A stretch of DNA of 64,000 nt, taken from the NCBI GenBank assembly GCA_002070955.1, contig MWEK01000020.1, positions 1 to 64,000 on the forward strand, read 5' to 3'. Positions 7,217 through 16,105 of the stretch are shown here, piece by piece (position 1 is the stretch's first letter; every line of letters starts with the position of its first letter). Made by a program: the position numbers and the translations under genes. Below the pieces are notes generated by a model that was not told the origin of the DNA, searched no databases, and saw only the letters and a program-made list of their open reading frames with translations. The DNA is from Planctomycetes bacterium ADurb.Bin069 (GTDB lineage: Bacteria > Planctomycetota > UBA8108 > UBA8890 > UBA8898).

Positions 7217-8323
7217 TCAGGCCGTGATTTCCTCAAGCAACACGTCGCAGCCCTCTCGATCGCCCCCCGCGAGTTTCCCGACGGCGGCCTCAAGCAGTCC
7301 GCGCTGTCGATGCGTAAAGGGCGAAGGAAAGCTGCAGTCGCGTCCCTCGCAGACGACCGCCAAGATGGCGGTCTTGAGCGCCTCGATGCCCAGCCCAGTT
7401 TTCCCGGACACAGGCAGAGCGCCGGCGGGGCATGCGCCGCCCAAGTCCGCTTTCGGCCCCAAGACCAGCGCCGTCGCGGGCCGGGCGGGTAGCGCCGGCG
7501 GATCGATCCCCAAACACAAGACACAATCCGCGCGCGGAATCTCCGCCCGCAGGCGCTCCGCGCCCAGCGCCTCGATGGCCTTCGGGCGCGCGGAGAGGCC
7601 GCAACTGTCGACAAAGACCACCGGGTAATCGCCGATCCCGCCCGGAGCCTCGAGCAGATCCCGAGTCGTCCCCGGAACCTCGGAGACAATCGACCGCTCG
7701 ACGCCGCACAACCTGTTGACGAGGGTCGACTTGCCGCTGTTGACCGGCCCGACGACAAGCACCCGCATGCCGCCGGCAAGCGCGATGCCCGCGCGGGCGC
7801 GCGAAAGGAGGTCGCTCAGACCGCGCGCGCAACCCTCCGCGTCCAACTCCCGCAGCGCCGCGATCGCGTCCCGCAGCTCCCCGCGGACCTGGCGCAGGAG
7901 AAACGCCGTCTGCCCGGCCGTCACTGCGCTCGGCAGCAGCGCCAACGCTTCGCGGGCGGCGCCGTCGAGCCGCAGCGCCCGGGCCGCGTAACCCTCGAGG
8001 GAAACCTCCTCGGCTCCCTGCGCCGCCAAAAAGGCGCACACGCGCGCACGCGCCATGACGCCGCCGTGAAAATTGATCTCGCCTTCTTCGCAACCCGTCG
8101 GCGCGTGCTCGGGCGGCACGCAGAACGCCACCACTTCATCGACGAGTTCCGCGCGGTCGTCCTCCAGGCGCGCCACGACCAGCGGCTCGCGGGCCAGGCG
8201 GGGAAACCAGCGCCGCATCCGCCCGCCGGCTTCAAGCCCCCACACGGCCACGGCGCCGATGCCGGCCGGCCGCGGCGGCGTCAGCGGCGTCACCGCGAGT
8301 TTCGGCAGAACGGACCGACGCAT
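7217..8323 (-). CDS. divergent MnmE/TrmE-like GTPase
   Basis: 368 residues with the layout of the tRNA-modification GTPase MnmE: a TrmE N-terminal domain (VTPLTPPRPAGIGAVAVWG, then EINFHGG where MnmE has EVxxHGG), a helical segment, and a G domain with P-loop GPVNSGKS and PGTTRD switch. It departs from true MnmE: the G3 motif is DSCGL instead of DTAGL, the G4 NKxD is replaced by GPKADL, the chain is about 90 residues short, and the catalytic C-terminal CIGK box is absent (it ends DVLLEEITA). It may be a paralogue with another role rather than the 5-carboxymethylaminomethyluridine enzyme. The start at 8323 has GAGG overlapping the previous stop, so it is coupled to the kelch lipoprotein gene. 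Confidence 0.75.
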   Translation of the reverse strand: MRRSVLPKLAVTPLTPPRPAGIGAVAVWGLEAGGRMRRWFPRLAREPLVVARLEDDRAELVDEVVAFCVPPEHAPTGCEEGEINFHGGVMARARVCAFLAAQGAEEVSLEGYAARALRLDGAAREALALLPSAVTAGQTAFLLRQVRGELRDAIAALRELDAEGCARGLSDLLSRARAGIALAGGMRVLVVGPVNSGKSTLVNRLCGVERSIVSEVPGTTRDLLEAPGGIGDYPVVFVDSCGLSARPKAIEALGAERLRAEIPRADCVLCLGIDPPALPARPATALVLGPKADLGGACPAGALPVSGKTGLGIEALKTAILAVVCEGRDCSFPSPFTHRQRGLLEAAVGKLAGGDREGCDVLLEEITA

Positions 8324-8332
8324 GGGCGATCC

Positions 8333-10294
8333 TCAGAGCCGCAATTCCCAGACGCGCCGCCCCTTGCCGCCCACGAGGTAGACCGCCACGGCGCCGTTCC
8401 CGCGCACCGCGCCGATGTGCGCCCCAAGCGCCTCCTCGGGCAGCGAGCCGCCGAAGGCCAGGCACCGCGCGGCCGCGGGCGCCGCGTACGGCACGTAGAC
8501 GTCAACGGTGGACAGAAGCTCCCCGGTCCCATCCCGGCCGCCCAGGACAAGAATCCCCTCCCGCCCGGACAGCGCCGCCAGCGCGGGGTCTATGCGCACG
8601 CCGGAGAGCGCTTCGCGCAACTCGAGGAAGCTGCCGTCGGCCGGATTGAACTCGATGGCCGACTCGATCCACGGCGGCTGCCAGTCGCGGACATCGGCCT
8701 TCACCTCACCGCCGATCAGCACGACCTTGCCCTGCGCCGGCAGATACTCGGCCGCGTGTCCCTCGCGCTTCAGATTGCGTTCGTCGATGCTGCCGAAATC
8801 CGAAACCGCCCACGGCGCGTCCGCCTCCGCCGCCGCGCGGCGGGGATACAAGAGGAGCGGCGCCGCCACCGACGAGACCCCCGCCACGCCCGTGATCTTG
8901 CCGCCGAATAGAAACACGGCCCGCTCGCCCCCGGGCGTTTCCAAGACGGTCAACGTGTGCCCGCTGCGGTTCGCCGCCAACGGCTCGCGCCAATTCCTGA
9001 TCAGGGACGAAATCTCGGGCGCCTCGGCGCCCGCGCGCCACCTGACCTCAAGCAGCCCGATAAACCCCGCCGGGTCGCCGCCCGCGACGACCACGAGGCC
9101 GCCCTCAGGGCCTTCGGGAACGTAGACGGCCCGCGGATCGCGCCGCGGCGGCGACACCGCTTCCGCCGGAAATCCCGCCGTCTCGGGCAACGGGCCGAGG
9201 GTCGCGCGGCCATCCGCGCCGACCACCAAGAGCTCGCTGCGCCGCGCGGGCATGTTGCCCGTCGTGTCCCCGCCCACAAAAAGCACGGCCCCGAGCACGG
9301 ACGAATCCGGCGGCGGCGGCAAGGCCACCGCCGCGTGCCGCCACCGCGGCGCGAGCAACGTTCCCACCCACAGGGGCGGAGCGGGCGTTTCGAGCGCGAT
9401 GACGAAAACGTCGGCCGCCGGCCGCGGCTCCTGCGTCCGGTCGTAGCCGCCCGCGATCACCGCCAGCGCGCGGCCGGGCCGCCCCGCGAAAGTCACGCTC
9501 GGATCGAGGTTGCCGCCCGCCGGACCGAGATCCAACGCGCCGCACTCCCGGAACGGCGCGAAGCCGGGCTCGGCGTACAGGGGCACGGCGCCGATGGAAA
9601 CCGCGCCCAGACCCGAGTCCTTGCCGACGATCGCGCGGCTCGGCGCGGCCGGCGTGCCGTTGAGCGCGATCTCCGACCGCTCCGCGGCCCCAGCCCGGCC
9701 GGGCCTCAGAAACACGCCCTCGCCCAGGGTCACGCGCACGCCCTCGGGCACCGCCTCCGCCTTCACGGCGGCGATCTTCGTCCTCGCCAGGCGGTCGCGG
9801 CCCGCCAGGACGATCTCGGACAGCGGCAACCCGCCGCCGGGGGACGCCAACGCGACCTCCCCGTCGAAGGCGAGCAACAGCTCGTCGCCCGCGTCGACGA
9901 TGCGATCGCCGTCCGTATCGCGCCACACCGCGCCGACCAGCACGGGGTGCGGGCGGCCGGCGCGCAGCACGCAGGCCGGGCTCCGGCGTCCCGCGCCGGC
10001 GAGAAAAACCTTGACCTCCGCGCCGTCGGGAAAGGGCGCGGCCGCGTCGAAGACGACCCGCACTTCGCCGGGACTGCCGCCCGGCGCGCACGCGTAGGTT
10101 CCCGCGGGCGGAGGATCGAAGCGCAGCGCCTCGGGCGCCGGGAGCACCGGCGCCCGATCGAAGACGAGCACGGCCTCGCGCCCGTCCCCGGCGCGGGCGA
10201 AGTAGCCGTAAAGCAGCCGCGGCCCGCCGCCGTCGCAGCCCCACAGCGCGAGCACCAGCGCGAGCGCGCCGATGCGGCCGGCGATCCGCGGCAC
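8333..10294 (-). CDS. kelch-repeat lipoprotein
   Basis: 653 residues; GTG start with GGGAG upstream, five bases after the HEAT gene stop. The N-terminus is a lipoprotein signal (ALALVLALWGC; Cys is the lipidation site), so the protein is probably anchored in a membrane facing the periplasm or outside. A DTDGDRIVDAGDE stretch resembles an EF-hand/dockerin calcium loop. At least six kelch-type strand motifs follow (VLFVGGDTTG, LVVVAGGDPAG, AVFLFGGK, VVLIGGEV, ILVLGGRDG, VYLVGGKG), indicating a beta-propeller in the C-terminal two thirds. No catalytic motif is visible. A binding or adhesion role is likely but unproven. Confidence 0.75.
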   Translation of the reverse strand: MPRIAGRIGALALVLALWGCDGGGPRLLYGYFARAGDGREAVLVFDRAPVLPAPEALRFDPPPAGTYACAPGGSPGEVRVVFDAAAPFPDGAEVKVFLAGAGRRSPACVLRAGRPHPVLVGAVWRDTDGDRIVDAGDELLLAFDGEVALASPGGGLPLSEIVLAGRDRLARTKIAAVKAEAVPEGVRVTLGEGVFLRPGRAGAAERSEIALNGTPAAPSRAIVGKDSGLGAVSIGAVPLYAEPGFAPFRECGALDLGPAGGNLDPSVTFAGRPGRALAVIAGGYDRTQEPRPAADVFVIALETPAPPLWVGTLLAPRWRHAAVALPPPPDSSVLGAVLFVGGDTTGNMPARRSELLVVGADGRATLGPLPETAGFPAEAVSPPRRDPRAVYVPEGPEGGLVVVAGGDPAGFIGLLEVRWRAGAEAPEISSLIRNWREPLAANRSGHTLTVLETPGGERAVFLFGGKITGVAGVSSVAAPLLLYPRRAAAEADAPWAVSDFGSIDERNLKREGHAAEYLPAQGKVVLIGGEVKADVRDWQPPWIESAIEFNPADGSFLELREALSGVRIDPALAALSGREGILVLGGRDGTGELLSTVDVYVPYAAPAAARCLAFGGSLPEEALGAHIGAVRGNGAVAVYLVGGKGRRVWELRL

Positions 10295-10299
10295 CGGGC

Positions 10300-11610
10300 C
10301 TATCTCCCGCGCCGTTCCGCCGCGCGTACGTATCGCTCAACCTCCGTGCGCACGGCGGAATCCGGTTCGGCCGCCAGCACCGCCCGCAGGGCGTCCGGCG
10401 CCTCGGACGCCTGGCTCTGCGCCAACGCCCTGACCGCCATCAGACGTTCGCCGGCGCCGGGGGCATTCAGGGCGACTCCCCGCAGGAACTCGACGCCGGC
10501 CGGCGTCGGCACCTGCCCCATCGCGTCCAGAAACACGCTCTTTTGCGACTCGTTGGCGTAGATCGCGTTGAGCGCCCGCACCGCCTCCTCGCCCCCGATC
10601 CGGCTCGCCGCCGCGGCCGAGCTCAGGCGTATTCCGAGCTCCTGCGACCGGGTTCCCACGCCCTCCAGGTAGGGAATCGACGCGGGGTCGCCGATCTGGC
10701 CGATCGCGCCCAGCGTCGTCTGCCTGACGGGCACCGCCTTTTCGTTCTCGAAGCTCCGGACCAGCTCGGGCAACACCGGACGGCAGGAACCCACATCGCG
10801 CTTGGCCACGTTTTTCACCGCCTGCGCCGACTTGTTCCGCACCTCGAAGCGCGCGTCGCCCGCCAGAAGGTCGAGCATGAGGGGCAGGGCCTGGCTTCCG
10901 CGGCTGTGTTTACCCAGCGCCTCCACGTACTGCGGCCTGTATTCCTTCAGGTACGCCTCGTCCTTGCCCAGCAGCTCGACGAGCGTGTCGTACGCCACCG
11001 AGGTGTCCGAGGCGCCCAGGGCGGCGATCACATGGCGAAGCTCGGACCCCAACGCTTCCTGGGATGCGCGGGCGAGGAAATAGTCGCGAATGACCGCCCC
11101 GGCCTCTTCCGTGCCTATCGCCGCCAGGCCGTCGTAGAGGATGCGGCGCAGGACGAAATCAGACTCCTTCTCCAGCAGTTCGGCGATGATCGGCACGGCC
11201 CACGGCGGGAGCTCCCGGAGCAGCGCCTGCAATTCGGCCTTGTTGGCGGCGAAAGCCAGCGCCCGCTCCTGATCCTTCGACCCGCTGATGTTGCGCATCC
11301 GCGCCAGGTAATCCTCGATCGCCTGGCGGACCAGTTCCTCCTCCGTGGGTTCGCGCTGGCCCTCGAGATCCAGAACGCGCGGCGCGGGATTCACGGCGTT
11401 CGGGTCGCCGTAGACGATCCGCGCTTCGTTCGCCGGTTTATTGGCTCCCGAAGCCAACGGAGCCGCCGCCGGCGCCGCGCTCCGGAGCGCTCCCAACTGA
11501 TAGAGAATGAGGAAACAGGCGAGGCCGGCGCCGATGAGCGCCACGCACAGGACGGAGATCCTGACCGCCCCGCGGTTCTTCGCCCGCACCCGCCTGCAGC
11601 GCAGCGTCAT
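10300..11610 (-). CDS. membrane-anchored HEAT-repeat protein
   Basis: 436 residues. One N-terminal membrane helix (about 18-38, ISVLCVALIGAGLACFLILYQLG) follows a basic cytoplasmic start, so the bulk is probably outside the cytoplasm. From about 120 to the end it is a solenoid of alpha-helical HEAT repeats (VIAELLEKESDFVLRRILYDGLAAIG, LVRSFENEKAVPVRQTTLGAIGQIGDPASIPYLE). Such proteins are protein-binding scaffolds; the partner is unknown. It is the first gene of a three-gene operon with the kelch lipoprotein and the MnmE-like GTPase. ATG 11610 has GGTGGAG just upstream. Confidence 0.8.
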   Translation of the reverse strand: MTLRCRRVRAKNRGAVRISVLCVALIGAGLACFLILYQLGALRSAAPAAAPLASGANKPANEARIVYGDPNAVNPAPRVLDLEGQREPTEEELVRQAIEDYLARMRNISGSKDQERALAFAANKAELQALLRELPPWAVPIIAELLEKESDFVLRRILYDGLAAIGTEEAGAVIRDYFLARASQEALGSELRHVIAALGASDTSVAYDTLVELLGKDEAYLKEYRPQYVEALGKHSRGSQALPLMLDLLAGDARFEVRNKSAQAVKNVAKRDVGSCRPVLPELVRSFENEKAVPVRQTTLGAIGQIGDPASIPYLEGVGTRSQELGIRLSSAAAASRIGGEEAVRALNAIYANESQKSVFLDAMGQVPTPAGVEFLRGVALNAPGAGERLMAVRALAQSQASEAPDALRAVLAAEPDSAVRTEVERYVRAAERRGR

Positions 11611-11664
11611 GCTCCACCTCGAGGCCGCGCCCGCGACGCTCCCGCCGCGCCGCGCGAAACAACC

Positions 11665-11693
11665 AGGTTACTCGGTCGTCGCGCGCGGCGCAA
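11665..11693 (-). promoter_or_regulatory. candidate promoter of the HEAT-kelch-GTPase operon
   Basis: On the minus strand TTGCGC (11693-11688), 17 bases and TAACCT (11670-11665), about 55 bases upstream of the HEAT gene start. The match to consensus is moderate. Confidence 0.35.
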
Positions 11694-12117
11694 GCATCAG
11701 CGGGCCGGCCACGATCTGTCCACTTCTCTTACAGATTGTGCGGAAACGAAACATGACGCGAGGGCGGGACACACGCCGCTCGACCGCCGACACCGACCGC
11801 GCGGCGCGATGATCCGCGGCGCACGGCAGCGGCGCCGAACTGAGCATAAGTCGTTGCCGCTCATGAACCTCGGAGGCCGCGGGCGGAGACGCCGCCGACA
11901 GCCGCTGACGCTTTCCCTTGTGGCACTCTAGGGAGTCTCGCGTCCGGGGCGAGCCGACGACGCCTTCGCCCGCGGCCTCCGCGGGATGATGGGCAAAAAC
12001 CGTTCCAGGGGCACGGGCGTCGCCCGCGCCCGTCCGCCGGCGCCGAGCCCCGCGGCGGCCGGTCCCGCGAGCGGCGGAGGCGCCCCGCGGGAGCGCCTTC
12101 AGCCTCCGTCCCGCGGC
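11694..12117. other. gene-free stretch between gspJ and the HEAT operon
   Basis: No supported gene. The frames crossing it have no ribosome binding sites and are compositional. Several GC-rich inverted repeats lie near 11865-11900 and 12040-12110, at the 3' end of gspJ, and may serve as a terminator for the secretion operon, but none has a clear T tract. Confidence 0.4.
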
Positions 12118-13347
12118 CTACTTCTTCTGGCCGGGCATCCGCTTCGGCGCCGGCGCCGCGCCGCCCGAAGCCGGGCGGCCGCTTCCTGTGGCCGGCCCCT
12201 TCTTCAAGCCCTCCAGCCTTTTGAGAAGATCCTCGCGTCCCTTGCCCGTGTGGGACTTCCCGTCCGGCGTCTTCCCGGTGAGGCCTCCGACGCCCCCGAC
12301 GCCGCCGGCGCCGCCGCCGCCGGCCAAGCCGCCTTCGCCGGGCGCGCCGGCTCTGCCGCCCACCGCGGCCGGCGGCGTCAATGCCGCCACATCCGCCGTG
12401 ATCCGCGTGGAGGTCGCCGCCGGCAGCGCGATCGTCGCCGAGAAAACGTAGACCTTCTCGGCGGCGCCAGGGGCGGCGCTCTCCTTGAACAGCCCGCGTT
12501 CCACCCCCGCGAGCAGGCCGAACGTCACCCTGACCGCCCTCGGAATGCCTCGCTCGGGAAGCGGCGTCAGGGCGAGCGTCTCCCCCGCCGCATCCGTGCC
12601 GCGGGCGGCCGCGCCGCCGGCCGTTTTCACATTGCGCGCCGCGGCGGCGCCCGGCGCCGTCTTCGCGGAAGCCGCCGCGGCGGCGGCGCCCGCATCGCGC
12701 GTCCGAGCGGTCACCGAAGAGGCCTCGCCGGCCGCCTGCTCCGAGAGAAGCTGGACTTCCGTCCGGTAGTACTCGATCCGATCCAGCGAGTTCCAGCCCT
12801 CCGCCCACTCGTAGCCATCGAAGTAGAGGATGTCCAGGAACTTCATCTTGCCGTACAGCTCGGAGTACGTGCCGGTCTCGAAGGGGTTTTCCGCGATCTC
12901 CGCGCTCTCGCGCCGGAGCAACACGTAGCACCCGTCGACTTCCCTGCTCTGGTGCAACACGTAGCTCACGGAGGTGACGCCGGTCCACCACCGCTCGCCT
13001 CCGAGCCGGCCCTGCACCATGGCGACGGGCCGGGTCGTCGTGAAGAAATGCATCTCGTCCCGCGCCGTCTCGCCCACCCCGCCGTCATCGCCGCGGAACA
13101 CGTCCTCGCCCAGGCCGTACCAAACTACGCCCTGCAGATCCCGGCGGATCGTCCCCATGATCGCGTCCCCGATCTTGTCGGGCCGCGTCTTGCGGTCGAT
13201 CTGGTCGGAGGCATCGAGGGTGCTTCCCAGGATCTGGTAGCAGATCATCAGCACCATGACGAGGATCGCCATGGCGATCACCACCTCCAGCAGCGTGAAG
13301 GCCGCGCGCCCGCGGCCCGCGTTACATGCCCGTGCCGTAGTAGCCAT
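12118..13347 (-). CDS. gspJ: type II secretion minor pseudopilin GspJ
   Basis: 409 residues, long for a GspJ (about 200). Residues 16-40 carry the prepilin signature AFTLLEVVIAMAILVMVLMICY, with Glu5 that drives assembly. The residue before the cleavage point is Ala (RA-AFTLLE) rather than the usual Gly, which may lower processing by the prepilin peptidase. The central part (DQIDRKTRPDKIGDAIMGTIRRDLQGV) is typical GspJ. The last 180 residues are Ala/Gly/Pro-rich and end KRMPGQKK, a non-standard extension. It overlaps gspI by 26 bases; GGGAG lies four bases before ATG 13347. It is the last gene of the gspD-J operon. Confidence 0.88.
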   Translation of the reverse strand: MATTARACNAGRGRAAFTLLEVVIAMAILVMVLMICYQILGSTLDASDQIDRKTRPDKIGDAIMGTIRRDLQGVVWYGLGEDVFRGDDGGVGETARDEMHFFTTTRPVAMVQGRLGGERWWTGVTSVSYVLHQSREVDGCYVLLRRESAEIAENPFETGTYSELYGKMKFLDILYFDGYEWAEGWNSLDRIEYYRTEVQLLSEQAAGEASSVTARTRDAGAAAAAASAKTAPGAAAARNVKTAGGAAARGTDAAGETLALTPLPERGIPRAVRVTFGLLAGVERGLFKESAAPGAAEKVYVFSATIALPAATSTRITADVAALTPPAAVGGRAGAPGEGGLAGGGGAGGVGGVGGLTGKTPDGKSHTGKGREDLLKRLEGLKKGPATGSGRPASGGAAPAPKRMPGQKK

Positions 13348-13831
13348 CGACTCCCATGCTCCCCCCGTCGAGCATGAGCTGCTCCTGTTCCAGAATGAAC
13401 TCGCGCTGTTCGTCGGTCGGCAGCACCCAGGCCGTCAACTCGTAAGTCTTCTCCTCGTAATCCCCGCCGCGATCCTGCGCTCTCGGATCCGGATAGGTGA
13501 CAACGATCGTGAAGGACAAGAGCACGTCCTCGCCCTCGCGGTTCACCTCCTCGCGCCACTCCCAGACCCACCCCGGCCGGTCGGGAAACTCGCCGCTCAG
13601 CTCCTCCAGTTCATTGCTCATGCACCGGGCGATGTTCTCCTCGAGCTTCTCCTGCGCAAGGCGCCGCAGGCCGCGCTCCTCGACGGTCGTGGTGACGCGT
13701 TCCATGGCCTCCAGGCGCATGTAGATAAGCGTCGTGAGAATGATGCCGAGGATGCCCAGCGCGAGGAGCAGCTCGACCAGGGTGAAGCCGCCCCCCCGCC
13801 GCCGGCGGCGGGCGTCAATCGAAGCGCGCAA
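13322..13831 (-). CDS. gspI: type II secretion minor pseudopilin GspI
   Basis: 169 residues with a basic leader (DARRRRRGG) and the prepilin motif GFTLVELLLALGILGIILTTLIY at 15-37 (Gly at -1, Glu at +5). GspI, GspJ and GspK form the tip of the secretion pseudopilus. The start is TTG at 13831, chosen because GAGGAGG lies six bases upstream; translation would be coupled to gspH, which it overlaps by 17 bases. The assignment as I rather than another minor pseudopilin rests on order (G-H-I-J) and size. Confidence 0.88.
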   Translation of the reverse strand: MRASIDARRRRRGGGFTLVELLLALGILGIILTTLIYMRLEAMERVTTTVEERGLRRLAQEKLEENIARCMSNELEELSGEFPDRPGWVWEWREEVNREGEDVLLSFTIVVTYPDPRAQDRGGDYEEKTYELTAWVLPTDEQREFILEQEQLMLDGGSMGVDGYYGTGM

Positions 13832-14339
13832 AGCCCACCTCCTCGTTGAAAAAGTCGACCGTGCCCGTCAACGCGTTGAACTTCACCGACAAGACCTGCC
13901 CCTCGGTGTTCGTCAAGATCACCACGTGGCTGCCCGCCGCGCCCAAGGGATCGATCACCACGTCGGCGATGTCGTCGCCCTCGAACACCGAGTTGTCGGC
14001 GAGCACCACGGCCTTGATCGCGATCAGCGCCGGCGGGCGCATGCCGGACGAAATCGGCCAGTCCTCGAAGGGGATGTCGCCGGCGTCCTCCTCGGGCGGC
14101 AGGACCATGTAGTACACGTTCCGGCCGATGTCGTAGCGCATGCCGTAGGTCCGGCACTGGAAGACGCCCGTCGAGCGCACGTACTCAAGCTCCGTGGCGA
14201 TCGCCCTGGCCGCGGCCCTGAGGCTGTACTTCGGCGAGAGCGCTTCCAAGCGCGGGAGGCCGATGCCCGCGATCAAGCCCACGACGACGAGCACCACGAG
14301 CAGTTCGAAGAGTGTGAAGCCGCGCCCGCGCCGCGTCAT
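13815..14339 (-). CDS. gspH: type II secretion minor pseudopilin GspH
   Basis: 174 residues; short leader MTRRGRG then FTLFELLVVLVVVGLIAGIGLP. The GspH-type region follows (LRAAARAIATELEYVRSTGVFQCRTYGMRYD), with a beta-rich C-terminus (GQVLSVKFNALTGTVDFF). It sits 21 bases after gspG and overlaps gspI. No strong ribosome binding site precedes ATG 14339, so it may depend on coupling. Confidence 0.88.
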   Translation of the reverse strand: MTRRGRGFTLFELLVVLVVVGLIAGIGLPRLEALSPKYSLRAAARAIATELEYVRSTGVFQCRTYGMRYDIGRNVYYMVLPPEEDAGDIPFEDWPISSGMRPPALIAIKAVVLADNSVFEGDDIADVVIDPLGAAGSHVVILTNTEGQVLSVKFNALTGTVDFFNEEVGFARFD

Positions 14340-14360
14340 GTCGTTGCTGCCGCGCCCCGG

Positions 14361-14786
14361 CTAGCGGCCCTCCGTGTCGGCCTCGAGCAGCGAGACGTTG
14401 CTAATGTCATCAGCCGTGCCCTGCTCCCCGTCCGGCCCGAACGTCAGGATGATGGGCTTGCGGTTTTCGACGCCGTAGACGTAGGGGTTGTTCCACGGAT
14501 CGACGGGGAGCCTCTGCAGCAGCGGTTCCTCCTCGCCGGCCCCGGTGGACGGCGGCGAGACCAGAGCCTCCAGGGACTCGGGGTAGCGCCCGTACTCCAT
14601 GCGGTAGGCGGTCACGGCCTTCTCGATGTTGACGATGTCCGCCACCGCGCGCTTCTTCTTGGCCTTCTCGATAAAGGACGGCGCGTTGATCACCACGGCG
14701 GCGGCGAGAATGCCGATGATCGTGATCACCACGATGAGCTCGATCAGCGTGAAGCCGCGGCGCCCGCGCCTGGATTGTCGCTTCAT
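14361..14786 (-). CDS. gspG: type II secretion major pseudopilin GspG
   Basis: 141 residues, the family's normal length. Leader MKRQSRRGRRG, then FTLIELIVVITIIGILAAAVV; the long helix continues (SFIEKAKKKRAVADIVNIEKAVTAYRMEYGRYPESLEAL) and the C-terminus has the GspG loop DPWNNPYVYG and a TADDISN acidic calcium-site-like motif. GspG polymerises into the pseudopilus that pushes substrate through the secretin. A perfect GGAGGTGA precedes ATG 14786, the best ribosome binding site in the operon, in keeping with its role as the most abundant subunit. Confidence 0.95.
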   Translation of the reverse strand: MKRQSRRGRRGFTLIELIVVITIIGILAAAVVINAPSFIEKAKKKRAVADIVNIEKAVTAYRMEYGRYPESLEALVSPPSTGAGEEEPLLQRLPVDPWNNPYVYGVENRKPIILTFGPDGEQGTADDISNVSLLEADTEGR

Positions 14787-14816
14787 GGTTCACCTCCCGC
14801 GCGCCCTGCGGGCGCG

Positions 14817-16085
14817 TCAAATGTTCTGCAGCTCGATCAGGGGCAACAACACGGCCAGGATGATCAGGAGCACCACGCTGGCCATAACGACGAGGATCAG
14901 CGGCTCCATGATCGTGGTCATCCGCTGAATCGTCAAGTTAACTTCCTCCTCGTAGGCCTCCGTCACCCGTTCCAAGACATCCTCGAGCTGCCCGCTCTGC
15001 TCGCCGATGGCGATCATGTAGCCGATGCCCGGCGGAAACACCCGGCTGCGCTTCACGGGGGTGGCAATGTCGGTCCCCTCCAGAATTCGGGCGTGGATTT
15101 CCTCGATCACCTTGGTCAGGAGGGCATTGTTCACCACCTGCGCCACGATCTTCAGGGAGTCGAGGGCCGGCAGGCCGCTCTTGAGCAGCGTCGCCAGCGT
15201 GTTGGCGAAGCGCGCCACGGCCTGCTTCTTCAGCACGGGGCCGAAAAGGGGCATCCTGAGCTTGTAGCTGTCGACGACGAAGCGCCCGCGCTTGGTCCTG
15301 ACGACGACGCGGTAGAGGGCGTACACCGCCGCGATGGCCAGCAGCACCAGCCACCAGTAGCCCTTGAAGAAGTCCGAGGCCGACATGAGGAACACCGTGG
15401 GCGCCGGCAGCACTTTCGCCTGCTGTTTGAGGACATCGGTGATCTTCGGGACGACGTAGGACATCAGGAAGATCACCACCGCCGTGCCGAGGAACGACAG
15501 GATGACGGGATAAGTGAGCGCCGAGCTGACCTTGCCCCGCAGGCTGGCTTGGCGCTGCAGGTAGTCGGACAGGCGCACCAGCACGATGTCGAGGTTGCCG
15601 CTCGCCTCGCCGGCCCTGACCATGTTGACGTACAGGTCGCTGAACTGCCGCGGGTGCTTGGCGAGGGCCTCGGCCAACGGGCTGCCGCTGGCGATCTTCT
15701 CCCTGAGGTCCCGGAAGATGCGCTCGCTCGTGGCGTCGCCGGCCTGTTCCACCATGGCGTTCAGCGCCTCGGAAAGCGGCAGGCCGCTCTTGAGCAGGGT
15801 CGCGAACTGGCGCGTCAGCATGGCCAGCTCGCGCACGCCGATCCGCTTCTGCAGGAAGGCGGGCAGCTTGATCTCGCGCTTGAGGCCCTTGCCGAGGCCC
15901 GCCCCGGCCGGCGCGCTCTTGGCCGCGGCCGCGCCGCCCTTGTCGCCGTCGAGGAGACCGATGTCGGTGACGTAGAGCCGCTCCAGGCGCAGCTTGTCGC
16001 GGGCCTCGCGCGGCGAGTTCGCGTCGATCATGCCGCGCTTCTGCTTGCCCGCCTCGCTGAGAGCCACGTACTGGTAAATCGGCAT
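14817..16085 (-). CDS. gspF: type II secretion inner-membrane platform protein GspF
   Basis: 422 residues starting MPIYQYVALSE, the standard GspF opening; GGAG lies seven bases upstream of ATG 16085. Two homologous T2SSF domains (about 85-210 and 285-410) are each preceded by the FATLLKSGLPLSEAL / NTLATLLKSGLPALDSL motif. Three membrane helices are visible (about 185-210, 235-255 and the C-terminal LILVVMASVVLLIILAVLLPL). It connects the ATPase GspE to the pseudopilins. It follows gspE by 20 bases. Confidence 0.95.
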   Translation of the reverse strand: MPIYQYVALSEAGKQKRGMIDANSPREARDKLRLERLYVTDIGLLDGDKGGAAAAKSAPAGAGLGKGLKREIKLPAFLQKRIGVRELAMLTRQFATLLKSGLPLSEALNAMVEQAGDATSERIFRDLREKIASGSPLAEALAKHPRQFSDLYVNMVRAGEASGNLDIVLVRLSDYLQRQASLRGKVSSALTYPVILSFLGTAVVIFLMSYVVPKITDVLKQQAKVLPAPTVFLMSASDFFKGYWWLVLLAIAAVYALYRVVVRTKRGRFVVDSYKLRMPLFGPVLKKQAVARFANTLATLLKSGLPALDSLKIVAQVVNNALLTKVIEEIHARILEGTDIATPVKRSRVFPPGIGYMIAIGEQSGQLEDVLERVTEAYEEEVNLTIQRMTTIMEPLILVVMASVVLLIILAVLLPLIELQNI

Positions 16086-16105
16086 CGCCTTCTCCGCGGC
16101 GCTCG

